Assembly (NCBI GenBank): GCA_021018815.1
Contig: JAITYX010000085.1
Span: 2,244,001-2,308,000, forward strand
Direction of reading: 5' to 3'
DNA: 64,000 bases
From: Talinum fruticosum
Taxonomy: Eukaryota; Streptophyta; Magnoliopsida; Caryophyllales; Talinaceae
Under the pieces are notes generated by a model. The model did no database searches. It was not told where the DNA came from and saw only the letters and a program-made list of their open reading frames with translations. The position numbers were made by a program, and so were the translations under genes. The number at the start of each line of letters is the position of its first letter. Position 1 is the first letter of the stretch. Shown here piece by piece: positions 35,804 to 48,116 of this stretch.

Positions 35804-36193
35804 TTATTTTTATTATTTTTATTAACAACTACAACAATAATAATAACAATAATTTACCATGACATAAAATAATTTAAAAAATAAAACAACAAGAAGTGGA
35901 ACTTGATTTCATTCCATGATGAACAACCAAACAACAAGAAATGGAACTTGATTCTATTCCTGTTCTTTACCAAACATTTGAAGAGAATATTCAAATTTCA
36001 TAACTAAATCCTCAGGTATCATTCATTGATTTCATTCCATTCTACTTTTGTATACCAAATGGGTACTAAAACTTTGTAATATTTTTAAATAAATTGCAAT
36101 GTTTAAGAGTATTTTTGGTTAAGAAGTCATTTTTTCATAACTATATTGTGTGAGACAAAGTAAAGACTCTTTAAACCTCCTATGTTACTTTTA

Positions 36194-37282
36194 GGGCATG
36201 TTTGGTTACATGTAATCAAAGTGGTAATGTAATTAAATTGGTAATATGATTACATTACCATGTTTGGTTACAAATTTGTAATGCAATCAAATTTGCATTG
36301 TAATCACCTTAATCTCTACTTATGCAATTACAATTACTTAAACATTTACTAAACAATCATGATTGCATCCATCCTTATGATTAAATTTTAATACACTTGT
36401 AATAATTCTCTCTCTCTTCTTTTTCTCTATTCCATATCCTTTTTCTCCAATTTCATTGGCAAGTAAAAATTCATCCATTTGAGAAGGAACTTAATTTTCT
36501 TTTTTATTATCTTAATATATGATATGATCGTTTAGTCATTAGGACAAAAATTCAACATCAATATTTTTGATTCAAAATTTAACTATTCAATTAAAAAGAT
36601 AAAATAAACTTAAATCAAAATTTTTAGATCAAAATTTTTTTACTTGTTAACATTTATCTTTAATTTAATAAATATTTATCATCAATAAAATAATTTCAGT
36701 TGGTATTTTTTATTAATGAAAAAATTTAAAACATAATTATATGATAGAAGATATTAAAAAAAGGTCAAATATAAATTTAAAATTTAAAATTTTATTATTC
36801 GGATATCTTCACTACGACAAACATTAATCGACACTAGAATAATCCAATTGATGTTTTTTGTCACAAAAAAAAATTAAAATTACAAAATATGATAGAAAAA
36901 AATAAAAAATATCAAATATGATTTCAAATTTAAAATATTTTTATGTGGATAATACTTATTTCAATTACGATATTTATTGACATTTGAATAATATAGTTGA
37001 TATTTGCCATGAAAGAAACAAAACTTGATTATTTGATAGAAAATATTTTAAAAACTCAAATCTAAATATGTACCTCAAATTTTTATTTAGATAACATTTA
37101 TCTCCACTACAATAATTAATTACTATTTTTTGTCATTTAATATTACCTTTGTGATTATATTACATTTCTTATGTAACCAAACATGGTAATGTAATTATTG
37201 TCCCATTACATTGCATACCTAATTAAATTACACAATTGATTACATTACACCCATATTACATTACATTCAACCAAACGACACA
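36194..37282. mobile_element. PIF/Harbinger-like MITE (element B)
   Basis: The left end is GGGCATGTTTGGTTACATG and the right end ATTCAACCAAACGACACA; AACCAAAC matches the left end in inverse, the outermost bases have diverged. The 3-bp duplication TTA lies at 36191-36193 and 37283-37285. Subterminal GGTAATGTAAT / ATTACATTACC phrases occur near both ends in opposite orientation. The interior is AT-rich with no gene. Confidence 0.65.
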
Positions 37283-37452
37283 TTAACATTATTTATATAT
37301 ATATATATATTATCTAAATTTGCGAATATCGAACTAAAGAACTTCGTGGATTTTTGTTTTTAATTACAAGATAAGTTGGGTCACCCACTAGACCTTCTAA
37401 TTTGAGAAAAATTTAGTAAACTAGCTAAGCCGAAAGGGAGGAGGGATAAAAT

Positions 37453-38637
37453 TAGACTTGGTAAAATTGACACTAACCGAGCGGGTCAAACCAAATGACT
37501 CGAAATCCAACCCGAACATCTGAAACAATTCAATCAATTTTGACCCATAACCCAAAACTAAGATGGCTCGCAACCAAACCAGCCCGAAATCTAATGTCCC
37601 CGATTCGAACCAAACCAAAATGACTCTATCTAAAACAAAATCGACCTGAATAATAAACACGGTTCCAACCAGACTTGAAACGACCCAAACTGAATAAAAT
37701 ATGAATCGATATATACCCGAACCAATTGATCGACCCCAATAACCCGAATCCAAACCGACCTAAATCCCAGTTTGACCCGACCTAATTCATAACCTAACCT
37801 ATTCTAAGCCAATCTAATTCAAACCAAAATATGTTCATATAATTTATGATATCTTTTTTCATATACCAATTTATTTATATTTTTTATGATTAGGAATTGA
37901 TAAGTAATTAGTGCCATAATTGCAATATTGTATAATATTTATACGTATATCTATAGAGTTTATGTCCCGTTCTGAATTATATTTTAGTTTTTTATTTTTA
38001 ATATATTTATACACAAACTAGATTCAATAATAAGCTTTCCAACGAATCAAAAATTACATTAATAAGAGTTTTTGACAAGAGCGTCACGGCCAAAAGAGTT
38101 TAAGACTGAAATTTAGGCCATTACCGCTGGCATCCCCATGACCCATGGGGTGTACTAGGGATATCACCAAAACTACAAAAAGCGTGCAGCACCGTGGTAG
38201 AGACAAAGGCTGTGACAGGCACCACAGGCAAGCCCACCGTCCATGGCCTGTACTAGGGATTCAACAAAGCTACGCATCAATTGAGTCTGTTGAAAAATCT
38301 AAGTTATCTAACCGATCTGAAAATAACCTGATTGGAATTTAATCTGACCCGATCTAAAGTTGACTCAAACCATACCCGAAAACTTACCCGAATCAACACT
38401 AACCCAATCGAACCGAAACCGACCCAAATTAGCTTCACTTGAAGTTAAGCTGATCCAAATTAACTCGAACTCAATCGAACCCGACCCAAACAATATCAAC
38501 CTAAAGTTAACCTAAATCCGAACCCGACCCGAACGATAAGGCCTAAAATTGACCTGAATCGGACTTAACTTGAAACCGATCCAAACCGAACTTAACCCGA
38601 ATTGAACTTAAATCGAATGACTCGATTGCCAAATCTA
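37453..38637. mobile_element. Non-autonomous hAT element, 1.2 kb, perfect 8-bp TSD
   Basis: The left end TAGACTTGGTAAA and the right end read on minus TAGATTTGGCAAT are a good inverted repeat. The flanking 8 bp are identical: GATAAAAT at 37445-37452 and 38638-38645. Arrays of decayed ACCCGAA/ACCCAAA units lie inside both ends (about 37480-37810 and 38325-38625), in the same direct orientation as in the 6.2-kb element at 4992-11166. No transposase is present. The middle (38100-38280) is GC-richer, with two copies of TGTACTAGGGAT 98 bp apart and a hairpin CCCCATG-ACC-CATGGGG at 38134-38150. Confidence 0.9.
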
Positions 38638-38645
38638 GATAAAAT

Positions 38646-41229
38646 CCTTCACACACTTCCTTCTTTCAAAGATGAGAAAATGGGGCAACATTAGGGAACA
38701 CATGTGAAGAGGGTAATGTGATGGTACCATGACTGGACTTGGTTAAGGCAGCAATTGATTCGTTCCAAGACTTGAAGGCAGCTTATAACATAACCTTCGG
38801 TCATTTGGGCAAGGCTTGTCTTGGTGTTATGTGGACTTGCGCTATATATTTTATTTAAAATTTTTTATGTGAATTACAAATAGTTAATGGTTTTGATCAT
38901 CATAAATTTTCTTTATAAAACTTATTGAATTCAACCAATTTATCCATGAATTATTAGTTTCACATATATAAGAAAGAAAAATAAATCATCCGTTTACAAA
39001 TTTTTAAATGTTTATCAATTAATTTACATAGACATCATTCATCTAAGTATAATTTATACATAAATAAATATATGAATAAAGTTATAAAAACAGGAAAAAA
39101 ACGAAAAGATGAATAATCAATTGAACCAAATGTGAGAAAGATTTGGTAAATTATAAGCATAGAGACTTGTAATTTTTTTTAATGGAAAAACTTTAGGCAT
39201 TGTCATATAAATAGAAATAAATTCACAACCAATAGAGGAACACGACACATATAAATAGTTAAAAGCGTTTGTAACAATTGTCGATATATGACGAGTCATT
39301 ATAATTAAAAGAATCCCGACCATACATATATCTATTTTTAAAATTTTGATAAAAAATAAAAAAATATAGTTATTTAAATTAAAAATATACTAATCTTAAC
39401 AAACTAATATTTTTATGCTCCCACGTTCATTCATCTTAACATAGAATACAATTAATCCATCCTCTCCAGAACTCTCTCCATTGTTTTACCGCTTTCTCGA
39501 TCTCCGGAATTGGCTTCATGTCCCGAAAAAGCAAAAGTCAGTAAACGATTTCTCGCCGGCGAGCAGGTGGAAGGGTGTTGCCACAAAGTTCGATTGCTGG
39601 CTTGAATGGAGAAAAAATTGGAAGGGTCGCTGATCGGAAAATGATGTCGGTATTACAAGTGGAAAATTCAGAGGTGCGAAGTAATAGAGAGTAGGAAGAG
39701 GACGGCAAATCGAAGACCTGGCCGAACCATGGACAGCCGTAGCCCACGCCCCTGCTCCGGCAATAAACTTGTCTGAAAGATGAAGAAGATGGTTGTTCAT
39801 AAACAGAACAAACCCACATGAAATTAGACTAAGAAAATCAGATATTACCCTCACCAAATATGAAGAAAGGGCATAAATTTTAGAGAGAGAAAAAAACCTG
39901 ATTGGCAGGGCTTGTTCTAGAGCACCAACAACAGAATCAAAATCAGTACTCTATACCTCTTCATCACAACAACTCTGTTCCAAATCCTCGCTGTTTTTCA
40001 CGATTGACGAAGAACTGCACGCATCAAACTGCTCAGATCATCAGAATCCACAAACCCCAAATTACACGGTGACATTTTACTCCCCGCAAAAACCCGTCTC
40101 CCTCGATTCGATTATTCTCCAGAGCGATCAACATTTCTACTCCGACTCTTCAATTCCATCCTCGTAAATATTTTTTGATGGAAACAAATATGCCCACAAA
40201 TTGAGAATTGAATATTCAGTAGGAGAAGGCATGACAACAATTGTTACAAAGGAAAAAATCCATTAACTTCATTTGGCCATTATGATGGTGACAATGAAGA
40301 GAGGCCACCCGAGTTGTAGTTGCTGGATGTTGGCCGGAGAAAATGGTCAACGTTTTACTTAGTTTAGTTGGGGTTTGGTTGGAGGTTATTGGGATTTTTT
40401 TCTGGATTGGAGGAAATTAATTTTTTTAAAATTTTTGGTCCAAGGAAAAAATATTTGGAAAAAATTATAATTCTTTTCAACATCTTACCCATCCACCACA
40501 TTGTTGTGAAGAGGAGAGAGAAAATTGAAATGAGTTTTTAATGTTCTTTTTAATAGAAGTCTCTCTCTTTTCTCCATTTATCTCTCTTTGTGAGTTTTTC
40601 TTCTATTTTCCTCTCAATTTTGGAAGGAAAATATCATTGACCAAATTGACAAAAGTTTCCATGAGTTTTTCTATCAAACTTTTTTCTCTCATTTTTCTTC
40701 AATTCAAACATGGGAAAGAAATTCATTTTCCACATTTATTTTCTTTCCTTCTAATTTTCTTAGAATCAAACAGAGCCTTAAGGAATGAGTCATAAATTGT
40801 GTGTTAAACATAATAATAATAAATAATTAATTAATTAAAATTTTAAAATAATTAATTGACTTTTTAAATTTTATTTTTAATTTAATTAAAAGAGAAAAAT
40901 ATGAACGTTTATGATTATTTTGATACACATGTATGGTGTAGAAACACCGGCAGAGAGTGGCGAGAGCGGGAGGAGGTCGAGAATGCTACAGAGAGAGAGA
41001 GAGAGTTGCGAGAGGCGAGGTGAGAGACTTAGAGAGGAAGGGCCGACGAGACTTAGAGAGAGAGACCGACGGTGAGCGGCCGGGATAAAGATGGGAGTGG
41101 TTGCTCGGACGACGGCTTGGAAGGCGGCGACAAGAGGAAAGGCCGACGAGAGTACGGACGAGACAAGAGGAAGGGGTTTGTTTTCAAATCCTTAGTCCGA
41201 GATCTGAATCCAAACAGGGGAGACCGAAA
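38646..41229. other. Intergenic with exon-like fragments of unknown origin
   Basis: Mostly AT-rich. Three parts stand out. One is an open, protein-like plus-strand segment near 38730-38852. The second is a GC-richer stretch at 39440-40330 that on the minus strand resembles the 5' end of a gene (short ATG frame at about 40072, then CTCTCTCTAAAA-type leader and an open frame 39857-39516). The third is a purine-rich, CpG-containing block at 40940-41160. A phrase AATCAAACAGAGCCTTAA near 40762-40780 looks like the end of another PIF/Harbinger-like element. None could be assigned to a gene family. Confidence 0.35.
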
Positions 41230-41492
41230 TTTAGGGTAAATTGAGACCGAAAATTTAGAGAGCAAATGTATTTTGGTCTCTAATTGAGACAGATAATAGT
41301 AATGGTCTCAATTTGAGTCCTTGTATTTCGATCTTTAAATTTCAGTATCAATTAGAATCCATTTCATTTTTCGGTTTTAAAATTCAATCTCAATTGAGAT
41401 GGATGTTATTCGGTCTCATAACACTATTAGAGACCCAAATTTTTTTTTCGGTCTCAAAATTTCGGTCTCAATTGGACCGGTTTCTTGTAGTG
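41230..41492 (+). mobile_element. CACTA-element terminus (one end only)
   Basis: The sequence ends TTTCTTGTAGTG at 41492, the inverse of the CACTACAAGAAA terminus of plant CACTA transposons. Before it are repeated, partly palindromic phrases of GGTCTCAATTGAGAC type in both orientations (41240-41475), as in CACTA subterminal regions. The other end and a 3-bp duplication were not found. Confidence 0.55.
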
Positions 41493-41682
41493 ATTGTCAT
41501 ATATTGACAGTCATTATAAGTTTTTCCTAAACGGATAAGACTTAATAACATTTATGAGTAGTTGATTTAAGGAGATGATGAAGGTTTGATCAATAGTTTA
41601 AGAAAACTAGTTTGTGTGATAAGAAAAATACAAAGAAATTACTCCATAAAATTAAAAATAATAGAAATTAAAAAAAAGCACC

Positions 41683-43319
41683 ATGAGAGGAGGGAGCTCT
41701 CGGCGATCGGGCATGGGCATCCGACAAAAATTCACCGGTGCTACAAGTATGGTGAAACGAAGGCGGCCGCCGAAGAAGAAGTAACTAGGATACTCCGGAG
41801 ATGAAGACGAACACAATCCTGTGAATGAGGATCCAAACCCGGCCTTAATGCAGCCGGAACACAACGATGTGGAACAAATTTCTCTGCTCGAAAATCCCAA
41901 TCCAGCGCCAACGAAATCTCGGGTAAACCCTAAATTGGCTTTGATTGATGAATCGGACACAAATTAAGTTGGTTTGACATGGTAGACGAGGACTTGAATA
42001 ACCAAATGTTGCATTCTCGAGACTCGCTCCGGTCGGTTTGAATGAAATTTCTATAGAAATGGTTGGTGCACCTATTATTACTTGTCCCACTTATTGAAAA
42101 CATGAACCAAATGCTAGATTCCGAGCCTGCCCATGTTGATTCGAGTGCAATTTCTGCAGCACTTGTTGTTGATTCGAATGAAATTTCTGTAGAGATTGTT
42201 GTTGAGCCTGTCACTATTGTTCCATTGATTGAAAAAGAGATTGGTGATGCAAATGGAAAGAAAAAGAGTTTCAGCGAATTGTTTGCAAAAAATCGTGATC
42301 CTACTATGGGATTAGAGCTACATTATTCACCAACTACCTTTGAGGGTGAGACCCCGTAGTCCATATCCGTGTTGAAGATGTTCAAGAGGAAATCGATTTT
42401 TGGAATACTACTCTGGTTGGATGTGTTATTGGGCCAATGCCTAAACTTACTCGGTAAAAGATTTTATGGAAAAGCACTCGGACAATTGCTAGTAAACCGG
42501 ATATATACTCGTCCTGCTCGCAGGTTGGTATGTGTTCGAGTTTCCATCTCTCGGAGGATATAAGTCAAATCCTAAGAGGAGGCCCTTGGATGATAGGAGG
42601 CAAATCATTAATACTCAAACCTTGGTCAACTAAATTCAGATTCGCGCAAGCTCTAACTACGAAAGTTCCAATTTGGGTCAAATTCCCAAATCTAGATATG
42701 CACTTTTGGTCAATGAATGGACTAGGTAAATTGGCTAGTGCTGTGGGTTGCCCACTTTATGCGGACAAATGCACGACCTCAATGGCTAGAATCTCCTATG
42801 CCCGTGTTCTTGTAGAAGTGGATGTGTCAAAAGCCTTGCCGTAGTCAATTCCGAGTGTATGATCAAGCAGGAAGTAGCTTTGCATAAGAAGTGCATTATG
42901 AATGGGTTCCCTACTATTGTCATAAATGTAAAAGGTTGGGCCATGAAGACTCTAAATGTAAGCAGTAAACTAAGCAGATTTGGGTTCCTAAGAAGACAAC
43001 AGATGCTACGTAAATAGTAAGCGTTCCTTCTAAAAACTAGCCTGAAGAAGCTCCTCCAAAATTTGTACCTATGGCGAAAGAGCAGCAGTCAGCCCCTCAT
43101 CCGAGGAAAGCACAAAGCCAAATGAGGAAGCAAATGAGCAAAAGTGCCCCACCTAAGCGTGTAGCTATTGAAAGCACAAGGAAAAGTAAGATTCCATTGC
43201 GAAATGCATTTAGTGTACTAGGGGAGAATCAGAATGTAGAGGCTAAAAGAGGTCCAATAATGAATAAATTCGATAAAGCTAGGAGCATAGGCAGGGCCAT
43301 AGGTCAACCTCAGCTATGA
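41683..43319 (+). pseudogene. LINE 3 ORF1 (DUF4283 and CCHC zinc knuckle)
   Basis: ATG at 41683 begins a basic N-terminus that hits a TAA after 33 codons. Acidic and Val/Ile-rich sequence follows in other frames (42063-42359, with KKKSFSELFAKNRD). DUF4283 spans about 42360-42840: NTTLVGCVIGPMPKL in one frame, then GGPWMIGGKSLILKPW and KVPIWVKFPNLD in another. A CCHC knuckle (CHKCKRLGHEDSKC) lies near 42920-42965. A basic tail ends with TGA at 43317-43319, overlapping the ORF2 start. At least four frame breaks are present. Confidence 0.8.
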
Positions 43320-46300
43320 AACTCTACTGTTGGAATGTCGGAGGTCTAAATGACCCGAATAAGCAAGCTGAAATAAGAAAGACTATTCGAAAGCTAGACC
43401 GGGAGTTTTTGGTTTGATTGAAACACATGTCAAGGAAAATTCTACACATACAATAGCAAAGAAGCTTTTCCCGCAGTACAAATTTGCAGGAAACTACACT
43501 CATCACTACTATGGAAGAATATGGGTGTTTTGGCTTCCAAGTGTGCACTTGTCCATAATCCGGGTAAGTGATCAGCTTATGCATTGTAGAATAGAGATTG
43601 TTAATGCTTTTATAGGCTTTATTACCGTGATATGTGCTTCAAACTCTAGCACTGTTAGGCAGACCTTATGGTAAGATATTGATCATTTAGCAAACTCTAC
43701 TACTGGCCCATGGATATTGCTAAGAGATTTTAATGTGGTTATGTCTCAAGCTGAACGAATATCAGCAGCCATTGCAAAGCAAAATGAAATTGATGAATGA
43801 TTTAGTTGTGTCACTAGAAATAGTTTGTGTGATGCACCTGCAACCGGGCATTATTTCACTTGGTCTACCAGAGCGGAATGGGTTGGCAAGGGTGTGGGCA
43901 AAGCTGGATAGAGTTTTCTTAACCCTTATGCACTCCAGAGTGTTCGTGGAGCTTCGAGTGGAATTCAAGCCTCCTAGTGTGTCGGACCATTGTTTGATTG
44001 CTGTGGATTTCTTGAGCAAAAGTAAGAGTGGTAAAAAGTCATTCAGATTTCTCAATGTGTGGGCAGAGCATAAATTGTTCCAAGAAGTAGTGCAAGATTG
44101 TTGGTCTTTACCAGTTAGTGGATGCCTCATGTTCCAAATAGTCACAAAACTAAAGCACTTGAAAACGGAGCTAAAGAAACTTCATGGACAACATTTCAAG
44201 GGAATTAGCTGTAAGGTCGAACAATTATACACAAATTTGATGCGCATACAGGATGAATTGCAAGCAAACCCCACTTCTCGCTCTATCCAGCAGATGGAAA
44301 AAACTGTCCTAGCGGAATATATGCACAAAAGGAAGATTGAGGAGTCAATCCTCAAGCAAAGAGCAAAGGACCAGTTTATAAAGTATGGAGATGAAAATAA
44401 CAAATATTTCCATGCTCTTATAAAGCGTAAAAGGTGCATGCATACAATACATAGGATTGTTGATCACCATGGCAGAGAGCAGATTACACGAGTAGAGCAT
44501 AGCTGATTCATTTATCAATTTCTATATTGAGCTACTGGGTACTTCTACACATACACAACCACTAGACCAGGCTTGGATTCATAATGGACCCATGCTCACA
44601 TCCGAGCATATCCAACGACTAACTGTCTCGGTCTCAGCAGCAAAAGTCAAAGCAGCAGTTTCAGCATGGATATCAACAAGGCACCGGGGCTCGATGGGTT
44701 TTCTGCAGGTTTCTTTTAGCAAGCTTGGGGGATAATAGGCGAAGACATATCACAAGCAGTTATTCAATTCTTTTAGAATGTAAATTACTCAAGAAAATCA
44801 ATACCACATTAATTACGCTGGTGCCGAAGAAACCAAACCCCACACAGTGACAGACTTCAGACCTATTTCCCTTTGCAATATACTCTACAAGATTGTGTCA
44901 AAGACATTGGTTACAAGATTACAAAGTATGCTGCCTGACATCATTAATCTAAGCCAAGGAGCATTTGTAAAAGGCAGAGATATATCGGATAATACGTTCC
45001 TCGCTCATCAATTGGTGAAGCATATGAGAGAAAGGGCATATCCCCAAGAGCTATGCTAAAAGTTGACATAAGAAAAGCATATGACGCATTGAGTTGGAAC
45101 TTCTTGCGGGCCATGCTAGAAGGGTTTGGGTTCCCAAGTATGCTTATAACTTTAATTATGAGTTGTGTTTCTACTTCAAAGTTTTCTATAAATGTAAATA
45201 GAGAGTCAAAGGGATTCTTTTCAGGTGCTTGTGGCTTGAGACAAGGTAACCCACTATCACCCTATCTTTTTGTGCTCTGCATGGAAGTCTTATCCAGGGG
45301 GCTTGGTTTGGCCACTCTTGACAGCGACTTTACCTTCCATCCCAAGTGTGCAAGGGTAAAACTAACACATCTAGCTTTTGCAGACGATGTATTATTCTTC
45401 TCTAGGGGTGATTTGAAGTCTATTCAGTGTATTTGGGACTGTTTTCAAGATTTTTCCAAGATGACTGGGCTCTCTGCAAACTTAGACAAATCTTAAATAT
45501 ACTTGAGAGGAGTAAACTCGGAAGCCCAACATCATATTCTGCAAAGTACGGGATTTGCACTGGGGAATTCCCTTTCGGATACTTGAGATTACCTCTATCG
45601 ACCAAAAGATTAACACATAGTATGTGTCGGACATTGATTGAAAAGATCAAGCAAAGAATCACCTCATGGGCAGCAAGATCACTATCCTATGCAGGTAGAA
45701 AAACATTACTCTCTGCAGTCATGACAGGTTTGATTACATTCTGGTCTCAAATATTTTTATTACCCCAACATACCATCCACACAATCGAATCATTGTGTAA
45801 CAAGTTCTTGTGGAGTGGAAGCATTGAGGGAAAAAAATGACACTTGTGAGTTGGAAAAGCACATGTCAATTGTATCAGAATGGGGGCCTAAACTTCAAAG
45901 AAGTTCTAGCACTGGAACAAAGCATTATGCACAAAATGGATTTGAAAACCGACACATTCGGTCTTAGTTTTCAGTCAGTGGGCTACGACTTATATGCTGC
46001 GGGAAGAGATGTGTTTGTTGCACAGAGCCGTAATACTGATGCTTGGGGATGGAGGAAAATGCTAGGAGTGAGGGATGACTTAGCTCAATGCTTGGGCAGC
46101 ACTGTACAAGCCGGGGAATGGATAGTGCAACAAAAGATATTCTCTGCAAAAACAACATACGCAAAACTCCTACAACAATCTACAAGAGTGGCATGGTGGA
46201 AAACAATATGGAAAAGTTGTCCATGGGAAAGATATAAGATGATTTTGTGGCTGACTTGCCAAGGAAAATTACCAATTGTTGCTTTCCCGAATACAAGAGG

Positions 46301-46685
46301 GATTCAAGCGAGATAACCAATTTTTGTTATGTGAAGAAAAAGGGCAGGATCACTCGCCAACATATGTTCTTCTTTTGCCCCTTCTCCAGCTCTATCTGGG
46401 GCTCAATACTCCAATGGTCTAAGTTACAACCGAGAAGATGGAGGCTAGAAGAGGAATTGCACTAGTTTGTGCACAGATACAAGGGCAACACACAACAGAA
46501 TCAATGGCTTAAATCTGTCTTTGCAGGGACGAGTGTATGAACTGTGGAGAGAAAGATGTTTGCGCAAACACAAGCACAAACAACGAACTCCAACGGTGAT
46601 CATTAGACAAATTCAGTGTACATGTAGTGTGCGAGCGGATAGGTATGTTGTGAAATGGGATGATCTTGTAAACATCTCTAACTAG
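43316..46685 (+). pseudogene. LINE 3 ORF2: endonuclease and reverse transcriptase
   Basis: ATG at 43316 gives MKLYCWNVGGLNDPNKQ, the endonuclease start, with a stop/frame change near 43415 before LIETHVKE. The endonuclease continues to about 44000 (VSDHCLIAVDF near 43980). The linker has KDQFIKYGDENNKYFHALIK near 44365. Reverse transcriptase: DFRPISLCNILYKIVSK at 44850; VDIRKAYDALSWNFL near 45063; GLRQGNPLSPYLF near 45235 (Asn replaces Asp of GDP); and FADDVLFF with the DD at 45383-45388. zf-RVT lies at about 45900-46430 (NGGLNFK, then RYKMILWLTCQGKLP). The last frame stops at 46683-46685. No RNase H domain was seen. Multiple frame breaks show it is inactive. Confidence 0.85.
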
Positions 46686-46770
46686 CTTTGTATGCTTTGA
46701 CACTCTTACTTTTTGGGAAAGTTAAATGATAATTATTTACTTTTTCCAAAAAAAAAAAAACAAAGAAATT

Positions 46771-48111
46771 TCAACTTAGCCAATGCACTGAATTGATTCT
46801 AACACTAATATATTTTGACACTTGGAAAAAACATATGAGATCATATATAGTTATTTAGATAAAGAAGATTACTCTTAACTTTTATTTTTACTCAAAATCG
46901 TGATGTTGAAAATAAGAATTTGTGATATAAATTTATTACCTCTTCTTGAGTTGAGGAAGCCGGAGGCTAGTGTAGTAAGGGTTGTGTTCAGTAAGAGAGT
47001 TTAAGGTAGTATTTAGTAATTTAGGTATATCAAATCACTTAGTTTTTATAAATTTTGTGTATTTGGTAACTTAATGATCAAGGTAATATTTCACAAAATA
47101 CTACGTCATTAGCAATTCATACAATACTACATAAAGGTTATGATATTATCCTAAAATATGACCTTCCTATTTTATAAGAATTATCAGTCTTGCTTTTTAT
47201 ACAAATTTTATTCCTAATGATGAATGAAAATCTTAAGATCTAGTGAGATGAAATATGTTTGGAATACAATTGTTGCATCATTGTGAAATTGTAGGTGATG
47301 TATTTCACTTTTGCAGCATTGATTTAAAGGTTAATAATAATAGTATGTGATTGTGAAGTTTTTTTTAAAATTGAGCTATTGAATTTTATTTTTTGATATT
47401 AAGTTAGTGTTTACTATTGTGTTTAATCTCATTATAAAAATCAATTAATTTGATTTTAAAATAAAAAGAGACATCGAATTTATTTAAATTCTTCAAATAT
47501 ACGTGACACTGAAAAACTCATACCTAAACTTGGAGTATAATTATCATAAAAAAATAGTACTAAGTTAATTTTTAATACAAAATACCTATTGGACAATTTA
47601 AGTTGATTAATATAAGGATAAAAGAATATGAATCAAAAATAAATTTTAAAAAACAAAACAAAATCCATGTTTCTTCTGATCATTTTATATTAATTGGCTA
47701 TTTCAACAACTAAATATTCGGAACAGTGATAATTTAAGTCAATAATTTTATAACTAATAATTAACCATTAAGTATCTAATTGCTCGTCTAAAAAAAAAAG
47801 GTATCTAATTGCTAGCAAAATTATTATGCATTCTTGGAATATGCGAGAGATTGTTGTCCTGATAAAATAATGTGCCTTGCAACATACAGATAAACTACAT
47901 CAAGTTATTGCCAGCAATGCCTGAGTATATTCGATTGTCGTGTGCCCTAAACAGCTATTGCACCTGCACGTACACCAAATAAAAAGTTGCTTAAAATTTT
48001 TAAAATACTTAAAATGATCGAAATCAATATGCAAAAAGTTAATTCGCACCTATAAGATATTAAGAGATTCAGTTAGGCACCTAAATTTTGAGATCGTTAC
48101 TAATTTGCTCT
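46771..48111. other. Intergenic, AT-rich
   Basis: No gene, RNA or recognisable element ends were seen. The sequence is AT-rich throughout, with a duplicated phrase GGTATCTAATTGCT near 47780-47815. Confidence 0.5.
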
Positions 48112-48116
48112 ACTTT

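Larger units (their letters stand above)
35183..36066. mobile_element. PIF/Harbinger-like MITE (element A)
   Basis: The left end GGTCCTGTTTGGTTGGG and right end TATACCAAATGGGTAC form an imperfect inverted repeat of the CTGTTTGGT type. The 3-bp duplication TAA flanks both sides (35180-35182, 36067-36069). Inner inverted similarity is visible (GTGGAATGAAACTTGATTCC near the left, AATGGAACTTGATTCTATTCC near the right). There is no coding sequence. The centre is filled by long ATT/AAT microsatellites. Confidence 0.65.
41641..46759 (+). mobile_element. LINE 3: full-length L1-type element with 11-bp target duplication
   Basis: The element lies between two copies of ACAAAGAAATT (41630-41640 and 46760-46770) and ends with a poly(A) run at 46748-46759. 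It has a short leader, ORF1 (from 41683), ORF2 (43316 to about 46685) and a 3' tail. Both ORFs carry stops and shifts. The flanking duplication, the poly(A) and the ORF order together make the boundaries firm. Confidence 0.88.
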
